63,115 nucleotides of DNA from Acidisoma sp. L85 (GCF_009765865.1 NZ_LMUQ01000021.1:1-63115); one strand, 5' to 3'. Counted from the stretch's first letter, positions 28,890-39,292 are shown. Notes: a model not told the origin generated them from the letters alone. Made by a program: numbers and translations.

Positions 28890-30641
28890 TTGTACTTTTT
28901 GGCCCTGGCGACCGACTACGACGGAACCATAGCGAACCATGGCGCGGTGACGCCCGAGACCTTAGACGCCCTTCGACGCTTCAAACAGACCGGGCGTAAA
29001 TTAATTCTCGTGACGGGGCGCGAGGTTCCTGACTTGCAGAAGGTATTCCGTGAGCTGGCCATTTTTGACCGTGTCGTCGCGGAGAATGGCGCTCTGATCC
29101 TTGAACCTTCGACCGGAAGGGAGCGGTTACTGGCTCCAGCGCTCCCAGCTGAGTTTATTGACCGACTTCGTAAGATGAACGTCGAGCCACTTTCGGTGGG
29201 GCGGGCCATTGCGGCGACTTGGGAACCTCACCAAGCCACGGTTCTGAACGTTATCCGTGAGCTTGGGCTCGATTTGCAAATCACTTTCAATAAGGGGGCG
29301 GTGATGATCCTGCCGCCAGGTATAAGCAAGGCGAGTGGCCTTCTAGAGGCCCTCGTCGAGCTCGAGATCTCGGCCCACAACGTCACAGGAGTCGGGGACG
29401 CCGAAAACGATCATGCATTTCTTCAGATATGCGGCTGTGCGGCTGCCGTGGCGAATGCTCTTCCTTCGGTGAAGGAAGCCGCTGACATTGTGCTTATCGG
29501 GGATCACGGCGCAGGGGTCAGCGAGTTAGTCAACGAGATTATCGCGCACGACGCAGATATCGCGCCCGCGACGAAGCACGGATTGCTCGTCGGCGTGGAT
29601 CGTGCGGGCAAGAGTTTCTATATCAAACCGCATGGCGGAAGCGTTTTGGTCATTGGTCCCTCTGGTTGCGGAAAGTCCACCCTCGCCACGGCCTTGACGG
29701 AACGCATGGCGCTGCAACGATTTGAATTCTGCGTGCTTGATCCGGAGGGCGATTATCTCGACCTCAAGCACGCCGTATGTGTCGGAAGCGCAGCCACGGC
29801 GCCCGACGTTCCTGAGGCGCTCAAGCTGTGTCACAACGTGGGCGTCAATCTGGTCATAAACACGCAAGCTTTGGGTATAGCCGAGCGTCAGTCACTTTTT
29901 GGAAACCTACTGGCGCAAATCTCCCACTTTCGGGCCTTGACAGGACGTCCGCATTGGCTCGTGATTGACGAGGCACATCAAGTCTTGCCGGCGTTTGAGG
30001 CTGGTCCACGACACCTCAGGGTGGGCGTGCCGTCGGCAGCCATTCTACTCACGATGTTCCCGGAGGCGCTGGCGGCCGATGCGGTGGCAATGGCCGAAGT
30101 CGTTCTGGCCTTCGGCTCCATGCCACTCGAGGGCCTGCGCGCCCTCAGAACGACATTTGATGTGCCTATGCCGACAGAAGTGCCGGTCCTGAACTGCGAC
30201 GAGTTGCTGTATTGGGAGCCGCATTCAGGGCAGCGGCCGGTGCCGCTTAAAGTTGACCGCCCGGTCCAGATCCATAAGAGGCATGTGGGAAAGTATGCCT
30301 CAGGGGATGTTGGCGCTTGGCGGAGTTTCTACTTCAGAGGGCCGGGCGGCCGGATGAATGTTGGCGCCGAGAACCTATACCGCTTCCTCGACGTCGCGCA
30401 TGCCGTGGATGATGAAACTTGGGAATATCATCGACAAGCCGGCGACTATTCTGCCTGGTTTAGGCACGTTATCAAAGACGAGGATCTTGCCCGGGAGGCT
30501 AAGACCGTAGAAGAAGACACCCATCTTAATGCTTCCGAGAGTCGCAGGATCATTAGCAAGGCCATACGCCGGCGTTACGCCGCGCCCGGAGCTCCTACTT
30601 CTGCATGCCAGAGCTATCTCGAGCCTCATGAGTTAGTGTGA
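28890..30641 (+). CDS. HAD-family phosphatase fused to a P-loop ATPase
   Basis: A roughly 583-residue fusion. The N-terminal part (about 1-230) is a HAD-IIB (Cof/sugar-phosphatase type) hydrolase: motif I ATDYDGTIA, motif II LVTGRE, Lys region KGAVMI with GISKASGL, motif IV GVGDAENDHAFL. The central part has Walker A VIGPSGCGKSTLA, a VLDPEGDY strand, and Walker B HWLVIDEAHQVLP, as in DUF87/HerA-like ATPases. The C-terminal 150 residues (YFRGPGGRMNVGAENLYRFLD...) are unassigned. TTG 28890 has GAGGTG upstream; TTG 28878 is possible. No box of its own was found; read-through from the CBS gene 260 bp upstream is possible. Confidence 0.85.
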   Translation: MYFLALATDYDGTIANHGAVTPETLDALRRFKQTGRKLILVTGREVPDLQKVFRELAIFDRVVAENGALILEPSTGRERLLAPALPAEFIDRLRKMNVEPLSVGRAIAATWEPHQATVLNVIRELGLDLQITFNKGAVMILPPGISKASGLLEALVELEISAHNVTGVGDAENDHAFLQICGCAAAVANALPSVKEAADIVLIGDHGAGVSELVNEIIAHDADIAPATKHGLLVGVDRAGKSFYIKPHGGSVLVIGPSGCGKSTLATALTERMALQRFEFCVLDPEGDYLDLKHAVCVGSAATAPDVPEALKLCHNVGVNLVINTQALGIAERQSLFGNLLAQISHFRALTGRPHWLVIDEAHQVLPAFEAGPRHLRVGVPSAAILLTMFPEALAADAVAMAEVVLAFGSMPLEGLRALRTTFDVPMPTEVPVLNCDELLYWEPHSGQRPVPLKVDRPVQIHKRHVGKYASGDVGAWRSFYFRGPGGRMNVGAENLYRFLDVAHAVDDETWEYHRQAGDYSAWFRHVIKDEDLAREAKTVEEDTHLNASESRRIISKAIRRRYAAPGAPTSACQSYLEPHELV

Positions 30642-30885
30642 CGATCATCATTTCGAACCGCGCGACAGACCTGTGCTTCGCCCTCCGGGCCGCCGGCTGG
30701 CCTCGCGAGCTCCGTCGCTGCAAGGTGGCCTATCGGCCGCTAGCGCGAGAAACACTTGTCCCGATTTCGATCGGTCTGGCCGATCTCTGAGGCGCCCGCT
30801 AATAAATCTTCTGCGGCAAAGCGGGGCTCACCGGCGAAAGTTGCGCGCCGCAAAGGTCCCCAAGGCACGTCAATCGGCTGAGCAG
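30642..30885. other. Intergenic stretch before the BON operon
   Basis: No gene recognised; the FixK/FNR box at 30886 marks its end. Confidence 0.3.
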
Positions 30886-30899
30886 TTGAGCTAAATCAA
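30886..30899 (+). promoter_or_regulatory. FixK/FNR box TTGAGCTAAATCAA
   Basis: One mismatch from consensus, centred about 70 bp upstream of the BON gene at 30962. Confidence 0.65.
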
Positions 30900-30961
30900 A
30901 GCGACGCATTCGCTTCCGGGGGAATGTTGTCAAGCCCTCGCAGAGGAAGGGAAGACTGCAG

Positions 30962-31615
30962 ATGAGCAATGATGCGGCATTACGACGCGATGTCGAAGCC
31001 GAACTCGAGTTCGATCCGGCGATCGAGGCAAGCAGGATCGGGGTCGCGGTCAACGATGGCGTGGTCACTCTCACAGGACACGTTCCAACCTTTGATGAGA
31101 AGATACTCGTGGAGCGCGCGGTGCAACGGGTGAAAGGTGTCAAGGCTATTGCCGAAAAGATCGAGGTGGTTTTGCCGGACCATGCCAGGTTCGACGACGA
31201 GGAGATCGCCCGACGCCTCGCTAGTCTTCTTGCATGGACGGTTCCGGCCCTAGCACATGGAGTGCCGATCAAAGTCGAGGGCCGCTGGGTGGAACTCTCC
31301 GGCGAGGTCGATTGGAACTATCAGAAGCAAGCTGCCGAGAACCTCGCACAGCGCCTATTAGGCGTTGCTGGCGTCACGAATCGGATTACGGTCCGCAAGC
31401 AGGTCTTCCCTGGGAATATGAAGGATCGCATCGCCGAAGCGTTCAGGCGGAATGCCGAGTTGGATCCGGACAACATCAGCATAGCCGTCGACGGTGGACG
31501 CGTGACACTGTCAGGCAGGGTTAAAGGCTGGCGTGAACGCAATGTCGCGGAGAACACCGCCTGGGCGGTGCCGGGCGTCACGCACGTGGTGGACAGGCTG
31601 GCCGTCGGCCGATGA
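30962..31615 (+). CDS. Triple BON-domain protein
   Basis: A 217-residue cytoplasmic protein with three BON repeats: GVVTLTGHVPTFDEK/VKGVKAIAEKI, RWVELSGEVDWNYQK/LLGVAGVTNRI, and GRVTLSGRVKGWRER/VPGVTHVVDRL. Same architecture and length as the protein at 13481-14128, so they are paralogues. GGAAGG lies upstream of ATG 30962. Its TGA overlaps ATG 31612, so it is probably coupled with the following CBS-BON gene. Confidence 0.92.
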   Translation: MSNDAALRRDVEAELEFDPAIEASRIGVAVNDGVVTLTGHVPTFDEKILVERAVQRVKGVKAIAEKIEVVLPDHARFDDEEIARRLASLLAWTVPALAHGVPIKVEGRWVELSGEVDWNYQKQAAENLAQRLLGVAGVTNRITVRKQVFPGNMKDRIAEAFRRNAELDPDNISIAVDGGRVTLSGRVKGWRERNVAENTAWAVPGVTHVVDRLAVGR

Positions 31616-31662
31616 AGCGCATGGTCGCCGTTCGAGACCTTCCTTTATTCAAGGGGCTGACG

Positions 31663-32376
31663 ATGAACGCCGTCGATATCATGACACCGGAGCCGTTGAC
31701 CGTTAGAGCGGACGACACTCTCTACAAGGCCGTGCAGTTGATGATAGGACATCGCGTTAGCGGCCTGCCGGTTGTTGACCCGGACGGTCGCGTGATTGGG
31801 ATGCTGACAGAAGGTGATTTACTGGAGCGCGCCGAGATCGGAACTGAGATAGCGCCAAACTGGCTTCTGGCTTTCCTAGCGCCAGGACGGCTCGCGAGGA
31901 ACTTCGTTCAAAGTCACGGCAGGCGCGTCGGCGAGGTTATGACGGACCATCCGGTCTGCATAACTGAAACAACCTCGCTTGAAGATGTGGTGATGCTGAT
32001 GCAACGCAAGCGAATTAAGCGACTTCCGGTCGTGCGGGACGAGGCATTGGTGGGTATAGTGAGCCGAGCGGACTTTCTGCGGGCTCTTGCGCCGCTTCTA
32101 GATCCGCAAGAAACGGCGGCCCTTGGGGATGCCGAAATCAGGGAGAAAGTCATCTCAAGTTTGGACGAAAAAGCTTGGGCGCCCATCGGTATCAAGGTCA
32201 CCGTCGTGGATGGAAGGGTCGACCTCGACGGAATCATTTCGGACGAGCGCACACGTGACGCCATCATCGTCGTGGCGGAGAATGTCGCCGGGGTTAAGTC
32301 TGTCAAGGATCATCTCGTGTGGATCGAGCCGAATTCCGGTTTGACGGTTGGCATAAGTGGAGGCTCGCCGCTTTGA
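31663..32376 (+). CDS. CBS-pair protein with C-terminal BON domain
   Basis: A 237-residue protein with CBS motifs DIMTPEPLTVRADDTLYKAVQLM/HRVSGLPVVDPDGRVIGMLTEGDLL and EVMTDHPVCITETTSLEDVVMLM/KRIKRLPVVRDEALVGIVSRADFL, then a BON domain (VTVVDGRVDLDGIISDE, VAGVKSVKDHLVWIEP). ATG 31663 has AAGGGG 7 nt upstream; ATG 31612 overlaps the BON stop and would add 17 residues. Paralogue of 2958-3665. The pairing with a BON gene in one operon suggests they act together. Confidence 0.92.
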   Translation: MNAVDIMTPEPLTVRADDTLYKAVQLMIGHRVSGLPVVDPDGRVIGMLTEGDLLERAEIGTEIAPNWLLAFLAPGRLARNFVQSHGRRVGEVMTDHPVCITETTSLEDVVMLMQRKRIKRLPVVRDEALVGIVSRADFLRALAPLLDPQETAALGDAEIREKVISSLDEKAWAPIGIKVTVVDGRVDLDGIISDERTRDAIIVVAENVAGVKSVKDHLVWIEPNSGLTVGISGGSPL

Positions 32377-32663
32377 CGCGGGATAATCGACACAGCTGCG
32401 GCGCAAGGGACGAGAGCGCATTTACACTTTCCATCGCGTTTTTAGGCCGCGCCTCGCAAAGTTTGATCGGAACGCAGAGCGCACCGGTCTCTGGCAGTTT
32501 CGGTGATTGGTTCGGAGCCCTCGGTGCTTGTCGCGGGATGATATCGCGGGGCAGCTTTTCAGAAGTTTGTGTGGAGTATCCATGGAAGCTAGTGCTCAGC
32601 GGATCCCGTTAAGAACCGTGCGTCGAACGGATGTGCAGTAGGTTACGAGTTGTGGAGGCAAAA

Positions 32664-32927
32664 GTGACAGTAGTAGATGTTCGAGTCGACGAAGCTCTTT
32701 GGGGCTCAACTATCTTGCCGGAAGGCTTCGTCGAGCGTTGGTTCGTCACCGATGGCACGCTGGTGTCTCGCGGGGATCGAATTGCCGAAGTCCGCATTGA
32801 GGACAGCCGCCACGAGATCACAGCACCGGTGACCGGCTGGCTCTCAACTGCGTCGAAGGTCAACGCCGTCGTTGAACCTGGCACCCTTCTCGCACGTCTG
32901 ACAACGGACGGGAAGGGCACGCCTTAA
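32664..32927 (+). CDS. Small lipoyl/biotinyl-like domain protein without the modified lysine
   Basis: An 87-residue protein that is almost wholly a biotinyl/lipoyl fold: VERWFVTDGTLVSRGDRIAEV, EITAPVTGWL, and VEPGTLLARL match the usual pattern. Where lipoyl domains carry Asp-Lys-Ala, this one reads EDSRHEITAP, with Asp at the expected Lys position, so lipoylation or biotinylation is not expected. GGAGG precedes GTG 32664. It lies 160 bp upstream of phosphoketolase on the same strand. Function unknown; possibly a structural or binding module. Confidence 0.7.
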   Translation: MTVVDVRVDEALWGSTILPEGFVERWFVTDGTLVSRGDRIAEVRIEDSRHEITAPVTGWLSTASKVNAVVEPGTLLARLTTDGKGTP

Positions 32928-33088
32928 GGCGGGTCGTCCGAAGGGTTGGACCTCGTATTCCTCCGGGACGGCAAGGAACACCGATGTGCCGGCCTTATCG
33001 ACCATTGCTGTCGAGAGCAGCGAATACTCTGTTCATGATGTGAAGTAGAACGGTCCGAAATTTTCGACCTACTGTGCCAGGATACACG

Positions 33089-35461
33089 ATGAACCAGATA
33101 GCGACGCCCGAACTCACGCACTTGAGCCCGGAGGAACTTCGGAAGGTAGACGCATGGTGGAGGGCCGCAAACTACTTAAACGTCGGCCAAATTTATCTTT
33201 GTGCTAATCCGTTGCTACGCGAGAAGCTCCGTGTCGAGCATATCAAGCCACGTCTGCTCGGTCATTGGGGCACGTCCCCAGGTCTGAACCTCATTTACGT
33301 GCATATGAATCGGCTTATCAAGAAATACGATCTCGATGCAATCTACATGGCCGGTCCGGGTCACGGGGGTCCCGCTTTGCTCGCGAACCTATGGCTCGAG
33401 GGCAGCTATACAGAGTTCTTCCCGCTGGTGACGCAAGACGAAACCGGCATGTTACGCCTGTTCCGTCAGTTTTCCACACCCGGCGGGGTGCCGAGCCATG
33501 CAAGCGTACCGACGCCGGGGTCGATCCATGAAGGCGGCGAACTCGGGTATGTTCTCTTACACGCCTTTGGCGCAGTCATGGACAACCCCGATCTCCTAGT
33601 TACCGCGGTTGTGGGGGATGGAGAAGCCGAGACGGGACCGCTGGCTGGTAGTTGGAAGAGCATCGACTTCATTAACCCAGCTCGAGATGGCGCAGTGCTG
33701 CCGATCTTGCACCTGAACGGGTATAAGATTTCCGGACCGACCGTCTGGGCACGACACAGCGACGACGATCTATCGAAGTTCTTCCAGGGGCAACGGTACG
33801 AACCACTTTTTATCGAGGGAGACGATCCGGCCAATGTGCATGAGAAATTCGCGGTTGCGCTTGAAACGGCCGTCCTGAAGATCCGTGCCCTTCAGCGTGC
33901 CGCCCGCCAAGATGGTGTGAGGAAGCGACCGCCGTGGCCCATGATTGTCCTTCGTACGCCCAAGGGCTGGACAGGTCCTAAGGTTGTTGACGGTCTGCCT
34001 GTCGAGGGCACGTTTCGGGCTCACCAGGTGCCGGTGTCGGAGGTCAAGACGAATCCGGTCCATCTCAAGATTCTAGAAGATTGGATGCATAGCTATAAAC
34101 CGGAGGAGCTGTTTGACCACGAAGGGCGCTTTCGCGAAGAATTTGCCGAACTGGCGCCGAGTGGAACCCGGCGCATGGGGTCGAACCCGAACGCCAATGG
34201 CGGCAAATTGAGTGTGCCGCTGGTTCTGCCCGATTATACGGCCTACCAGGTCAGTTTCACCAACCGGGCGATAGAGCGGAGTGGCTCGACGGCGATCCTA
34301 GGAAAGTATTTGCGTGACCTGTATAGTGCTAACCCTCATAACTTCCGCCTATTTTGCCCGGACGAGACGAACTCGAATCGACTGGGCGCTGTGTTTGAAG
34401 TTTCGGACCGCTGTCTGGTCAGTGACATATTGCCGCAGGATGATCACGTCTCGCACAACGGACGTGTCATGGAAGTCCTTAGTGAACACTGCTGCCATGG
34501 GTGGCTCGAGGGTTATACGCTCACCGGGCGCCATGGCCTTTTTGCAACCTATGAAGCCTTTGCGATGATCGTTGATTCAATGGCGATTCAGCACGCAAAA
34601 TGGATCGAGCACGCGAAGCGCGTTCCTTGGCGAGCGGATGTGCCATCGCTCAACTACCTCCTGACCTCGACGTGCTGGCGCAATGACCACAATGGCTTTA
34701 GTCATCAGGGGCCAGGCTTCATCGACACCATTATCCATCGCAAGCCGAGCGTGGCGCGAGTTTATCTGCCGCCAGACGCGAACTGCTTACTATCAGTCGC
34801 CGATCATTGTTTCCGGAGTGTGAATTACCTGAATCTCATTGTCATCGATAAACAGCCCCAACTACAGTGGCTAACGATGGAGGAAGCGAAGGCCCATTGT
34901 GGTCGGGGCGCGGGCGTCTGGGAGATGTACAGCAACCATCCGGAAGACCCGGACATCGTACTCGCCTGTGCCGGCGACATCCCGACCCAAGAGACTATTG
35001 CTGCCGCATGGATGCTGCGACAGTATGCGCCAGCGCTGAAAGTGCGGGTCGTCAATGTCGTCGATCTCATGCGGCTCTGTCCCCCAGATCGTCATCCCCA
35101 TGGCATGGACGACGAGGAGTTTGTAAAGATCTTCACGGCGACCGTCCCGGTGATCTTTGCTTTTCACGGGTATCCGGGCGTCATCCACGACCTGCTGCAT
35201 GGACGAGCAGCGCACGATCGTTTTCATGTCCGTGGCTACATAGAGGAAGGAACCACAACGACGCCCTTCGACATGGTCGTCTTGAACAAGATGAGCCGCC
35301 TCCATCTCTGCCTCGACGTGCCGCGCTATGTTCCCGATATGCTCCGAAGCAGTGGTATATTGATTGACCGATGCAACAGTCTGCTGGCAAGACACGATCC
35401 TCATATCCGAGTGCATTTTGACGATCTTCCCGAAATTAAAGACTGGACGTGGTCAAAATGA
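33089..35461 (+). CDS. xfp: Phosphoketolase (xylulose-5-P/fructose-6-P)
   Basis: A 790-residue thiamine-diphosphate enzyme that splits xylulose 5-phosphate (and often fructose 6-phosphate) with phosphate to acetyl phosphate plus glyceraldehyde 3-phosphate or erythrose 4-phosphate. Full length for the family. Marks: N-terminal [25 protein letters not shown], the TPP-binding [28 protein letters not shown], and [23 protein letters not shown] 33089 has CAGGA 7 nt upstream. No acetate kinase or phosphotransacetylase gene is seen in the window. No clear FixK/FNR box was found directly upstream. Confidence 0.96.
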   Translation: MNQIATPELTHLSPEELRKVDAWWRAANYLNVGQIYLCANPLLREKLRVEHIKPRLLGHWGTSPGLNLIYVHMNRLIKKYDLDAIYMAGPGHGGPALLANLWLEGSYTEFFPLVTQDETGMLRLFRQFSTPGGVPSHASVPTPGSIHEGGELGYVLLHAFGAVMDNPDLLVTAVVGDGEAETGPLAGSWKSIDFINPARDGAVLPILHLNGYKISGPTVWARHSDDDLSKFFQGQRYEPLFIEGDDPANVHEKFAVALETAVLKIRALQRAARQDGVRKRPPWPMIVLRTPKGWTGPKVVDGLPVEGTFRAHQVPVSEVKTNPVHLKILEDWMHSYKPEELFDHEGRFREEFAELAPSGTRRMGSNPNANGGKLSVPLVLPDYTAYQVSFTNRAIERSGSTAILGKYLRDLYSANPHNFRLFCPDETNSNRLGAVFEVSDRCLVSDILPQDDHVSHNGRVMEVLSEHCCHGWLEGYTLTGRHGLFATYEAFAMIVDSMAIQHAKWIEHAKRVPWRADVPSLNYLLTSTCWRNDHNGFSHQGPGFIDTIIHRKPSVARVYLPPDANCLLSVADHCFRSVNYLNLIVIDKQPQLQWLTMEEAKAHCGRGAGVWEMYSNHPEDPDIVLACAGDIPTQETIAAAWMLRQYAPALKVRVVNVVDLMRLCPPDRHPHGMDDEEFVKIFTATVPVIFAFHGYPGVIHDLLHGRAAHDRFHVRGYIEEGTTTTPFDMVVLNKMSRLHLCLDVPRYVPDMLRSSGILIDRCNSLLARHDPHIRVHFDDLPEIKDWTWSK

Positions 35462-36419
35462 CAAGCTAGCGATGTCATCAGGATTCTTCTTCGGGCGATG
35501 ACGTCGCAGGGACACGGAAATTCACCGCGAGATCAAGCGATACGTGTGGTTCGTCAATCAGGATTTTAGTGTCGACCCCCTGCAGCTAACTTTTTGATGG
35601 CGGTGAGACGGCGCCCTAATCTTCCGGAGCTAACTCAGGAAAGACCGGGTTGCGTCGACCGGCACAATCTGTCCAGTACGCGGGCAGCCCACGCCGTTGG
35701 CGGAAGGCCTTTAGGACGGAGCCAGCGTGAGTATCACGCTGAGCGTCCCATCTACCCGGCGAAAGTCAATCGTAGAAACACTCCTTGAATCGATCTGCGT
35801 CAGTCACCACCGCACAAAGCGGCACGGTACTTAAGTTTGCGGGCCACTCGCACTCAAAGGGAGCCGCTCAAGAAATTCCTACCACCAAGTTCGTCAGTCC
35901 GAACATTCTCTTGCTTATCGCGCTCGCTCGTGCGTGGAGAGTGAAGGGCCGAGCGATCCCCGAGGGGAGGGCTCTCAACTGTGGCTACGTGTCTCACGGG
36001 GTGGGGTAACCGGGCACTAGGACCGTCTGCCACCGTCCTCTCCGCTCTCTCAGAGCTGCTTAAGAGGTTAGGCGACTCGAGCGTATGACTCGACGGCTTG
36101 AATGTCTTGCTCTCTGCCGTCGACGAGCCGGCTTACTTTGACGAGGCACTGATAAACACTATAGACATTGTCCGCGGCAACCTCTGCAGACTGCGCAGGG
36201 CCCTACGCTCTAAGTCACCCAGATTATTGGCTCGCCGACGACTAGCCGCACACTCGCGTACGACGGGGTGCATTTTCAGATGTTGCGGACTTCGGCCTGA
36301 GGTCCTCTGACTACTCAGCATCCGCCTTGCCCTGTCCGCTCGGGAAAGGTGAACAGCCATCGCGCATAGAAGATTTCAGCCGCGACTGTCCTCGAACTGG
36401 ATCTGAGATGAGGATGCGC
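35462..36419. other. Nearly 1 kb without a recognisable gene
   Basis: Between phosphoketolase and cydX. Short frames (35594-35788, 35785-36009, 36098-36310 and others) show no domain features and inconsistent composition. This may be eroded DNA, as at 5.7-7.3 kb, but no family was recognised. Confidence 0.35.
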
Positions 36420-36539
36420 TCAATCCGACGAATGCTCTGCTTCAACAGCCGTAGTTGAATCGAACTCGTGCCACATGCCGTTGACGACACCGAACAACAC
36501 GGCCAGCCCGACACCAAGAATCCAAGTGAAATACCACAT
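36420..36539 (-). CDS. cydX: CydX-type small subunit of cytochrome bd oxidase
   Basis: A 39-residue single-helix protein: MWYFTWILGVGLAVLFGVV followed by NGMWHEFDS and an acidic tail. The MWYF-W-LG-G start and the single membrane helix are characteristic of CydX/YbgT, which stabilises the haems of bd oxidase. It lies 12 bp after the cydB stop with GAGGAAG upstream of ATG 36539. It is easily missed because it is so short. Confidence 0.88.
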   Translation of the reverse strand: MWYFTWILGVGLAVLFGVVNGMWHEFDSTTAVEAEHSSD

Positions 36540-36551
36540 GATACTTCTTCC

Positions 36552-37709
36552 TCAATAAAAGTCCGGATTTGTTGCAACTTCGTTTGTTGTCACTTTACCC
36601 CACATCACCCAATAGACCCAGGTTGTGTAGAGCAGGACGAGGGGAAGGAAGATGATTGTTGAAACCAACATAATGAACAATGTGGCGGGACTCGAGGACG
36701 CATTCCACACCGTCAGGCTGGAGTGGGCGTCGATCGAGCTTGGCAAAATATAGGGGAACATCGAGAGGCCAACGGTCCCGATAATGCCTATGACGGAGAG
36801 CGCTGAGCCGCCCAAGGCCAGGCCCTCAAAGCGGCGGCGGATGCCCGCGAAAGCTAGAACTGCTCCAAAGAAGGCCAGCACAGGCACGGTCATGAACCAA
36901 GGGTGCAGACTGTAATTCGCCAGCCAGCTTCCGGCTAGACGCAGGCTTGTGGTGTGCAGCGGGTTGGACGGCGCGTCGGGCGCCACGGCACTCGTGATAT
37001 GGAATCCGATGTTGGCCCGGGCAATCCATAGGCCTCCGATTGCGAACAGCAGAGGGGAGAGAAGGGCCGCCCAGCTTCCGATCAGGCGGGCCCGTGCATG
37101 CACCGGCCCCCGCTCAACTTTAACAGCGAGAAAGGCTGCGCCGTGAAGAACGATCATGCAGACCGAGAGCACGCCGCAGAGCAGCGCGAAGGGCGAGAAG
37201 AGGCCCAGAAGGCTGCCCGCATAATACGTGCGCAAGTCATCATCGAGTCGGAAGGGAATGCCCAGAAGGACGTTTCCCACGGCTACGCCGAATACGAGAG
37301 CGGGCACCGCGCCGCCGACGAAAAGCGCCCAGTCCCAGCGCGCACGCCACGCCGTCCCAGGCCGCTTAGAACGATATTTGAATCCCACCGGGCGCAGAAT
37401 GAGCGCCGCGAGGACCAAGAACATCGCTAGGTAGAATCCTGAGAAGCTCACGGCGTAGACGAAAGGCCAGGCCGCGAAGATCGCGCCGCCTCCAAGGATG
37501 AACCAGACTTGATTTCCTTCCCAGGTTGGACCTACGGCGTTGATCACCATGCGGCGCTCGTTATCCGTGCGAGCGACAAAAGGAAGAAGCGCAGCCACGC
37601 CGAGATCCCATCCATCGGTGAGCGCAAAGCCGATCAGTAAGACGCCTAACATTCCCCACCAGATAACTCTGAGCGTCGCATAGTCCAGTGGCACGTCCGC
37701 TAAGTTCAT
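36552..37709 (-). CDS. cydB: Cytochrome bd ubiquinol oxidase subunit II
   Basis: A 385-residue membrane protein with about 8-9 helices, containing the family start RVIWWGMLGVLLIGFALTDGWDLGV and the GPTWEGNQVWFI motif. Partner of CydA in the quinol-oxidising, oxygen-reducing bd complex. ATG 37709 is preferred for its GGGAG site; the frame extends upstream into cydA. Followed by cydX. Confidence 0.95.
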   Translation of the reverse strand: MNLADVPLDYATLRVIWWGMLGVLLIGFALTDGWDLGVAALLPFVARTDNERRMVINAVGPTWEGNQVWFILGGGAIFAAWPFVYAVSFSGFYLAMFLVLAALILRPVGFKYRSKRPGTAWRARWDWALFVGGAVPALVFGVAVGNVLLGIPFRLDDDLRTYYAGSLLGLFSPFALLCGVLSVCMIVLHGAAFLAVKVERGPVHARARLIGSWAALLSPLLFAIGGLWIARANIGFHITSAVAPDAPSNPLHTTSLRLAGSWLANYSLHPWFMTVPVLAFFGAVLAFAGIRRRFEGLALGGSALSVIGIIGTVGLSMFPYILPSSIDAHSSLTVWNASSSPATLFIMLVSTIIFLPLVLLYTTWVYWVMWGKVTTNEVATNPDFY

Positions 37710-37723
37710 CGACGTCTCCCTTC

Positions 37724-39292
37724 CTACACGGCTATCGGGGTGGCCGGGATATTTCCCGGCGCCGGTGCTGGATCTTCGTGCGCTGCGTAGGGCCCACGCC
37801 GGACCGTCCACGTAATCAATCCGACCTCAATGATCGCGAGTGTGCCGTAGAGCAACGTGAAACCCGCGATCGTGAGCCATAGCTGTGCACGGCTAAGCGA
37901 CGAGGCAGCAAGCCCTGTCGGCAACACGCCGTCGATCGCCCAAGGCTGTCGGCCAAACTCGGCGATGACCCAGCCCAGTTCGGTTGAAATCCAAGGAAGC
38001 GGGATAGCGCATACCGCAATCCAAAGAAACCATCGTTGGTCAAAACGCCTGCGGCTACACAGGATAAACGCGGTTCCGAACAAGATCAGGAAGAAGAATC
38101 CGAGGCCCGCCATAATGCGGAACGACCAAAACATGACAGGGACGTCCGGCACCGTATCCCAAGCCGCGTCTGTAATTTGCTGCGGCGTCGCGGTAAGCGG
38201 ATTGGGCAGGGTACGCTTGAGTAGAAGCGCATAGCCTAAGTCCGCACCGTGGCTAGCGAGAACCGCGCGCGCACCGGGATCGTCAGGATTTCGCTTCAAT
38301 GTCTGAACGGCTGCATACGCGAGCAATCCAGATTGGATCTTCTGATGCGCCTCGAGCACAAGCTCAGACATACCCGTGATCTGGGTATCTAAGCTGCGTG
38401 TTCCGATCAGCCCGAGTACCCAGGGTATGTGCACCGCGTACCGCGTAGTACGGGTCGCGACGTCCGGCCAGCCGACCAGGGTCAGGCCGGCGGGTGCTGG
38501 TTCAGTATGCCAGGCAGCCTCAATAGCGGCGAGCTTCATCTTTTGGTTTTCGCCGATCGTATATCCGCTCTCATCGCCCAAAACGATAACCGAGAGCGAG
38601 GCCGCGAGTCCGAAGGCAGAAGCGACAATCATCGACCGTCGTGCGAAGCCGATATATCTTCCGCGGAGAAGATATAGTGCGGAGATACCCAATACAGCGA
38701 CGGAAGCGATGACATATCCAGCGCTCACCGTATGGACGAACTTCGCCTGAGCCGTCGGGTTGAAGAGAACAGCGCTAAAGTCTGTTATCTCCATGCGCAT
38801 CGTCTCAGGATTGAATCGTGCGCCGACCGGATTTTGCATCCAACCATTGGCGATAAGAATCCAGAGGGCAGAGAGGTTCGTTCCCAAGGCCACCGCAAGG
38901 GTGACGCAGAGGTGTCCCAGCTTCGAGAGCCGCTGCCAGCCAAAGAACATGAGACCGACAAAGGTGGCTTCGAGAAAGAAGGCCATCAGACCTTCGATCG
39001 CAAGCGGAGCGCCAAATATGTCTCCCGCATATTGCGAGAAGTACGACCAATTGGTGCCGAATTCGAACTCCATAGTCAGTCCGGTTGCCACGCCCAACAC
39101 AAAGTTGATGCCGAAGATCATGCCCCAGAACCGGGTGATATCTCTCCACACGGTGCGGCCGGTCATCACGTAGATGCTTTCCATGATGACGAGCATGAAC
39201 GACATGCCGAGCGTGAGCGGCACGAAAAGAAAGTGATAGAGTGCTGTCAGCGCGAATTGAAGCCGCGAAAGGTCGACGACGCCGGGGTCCAT
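37724..39292 (-). CDS. cydA: Cytochrome bd ubiquinol oxidase subunit I
   Basis: A 522-residue haem-bearing subunit. Expected ligands are visible: His20 (ALYHFLF), His187 (FVHTVSAGYV) and Met394 (FRIMAG). The acidic residues Glu100 and Glu108 lie in IEGLMAFFLEATF. The quinol loop GDESGYTIGENQKMKLAAIEAAW holds Lys251 and Glu258. The complex gives high-affinity oxygen respiration in the cytoplasmic membrane. The FixK/FNR box at 39370 is about 84 bp upstream. First gene of cydABX. Confidence 0.96.
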   Translation of the reverse strand: MDPGVVDLSRLQFALTALYHFLFVPLTLGMSFMLVIMESIYVMTGRTVWRDITRFWGMIFGINFVLGVATGLTMEFEFGTNWSYFSQYAGDIFGAPLAIEGLMAFFLEATFVGLMFFGWQRLSKLGHLCVTLAVALGTNLSALWILIANGWMQNPVGARFNPETMRMEITDFSAVLFNPTAQAKFVHTVSAGYVIASVAVLGISALYLLRGRYIGFARRSMIVASAFGLAASLSVIVLGDESGYTIGENQKMKLAAIEAAWHTEPAPAGLTLVGWPDVATRTTRYAVHIPWVLGLIGTRSLDTQITGMSELVLEAHQKIQSGLLAYAAVQTLKRNPDDPGARAVLASHGADLGYALLLKRTLPNPLTATPQQITDAAWDTVPDVPVMFWSFRIMAGLGFFFLILFGTAFILCSRRRFDQRWFLWIAVCAIPLPWISTELGWVIAEFGRQPWAIDGVLPTGLAASSLSRAQLWLTIAGFTLLYGTLAIIEVGLITWTVRRGPYAAHEDPAPAPGNIPATPIAV

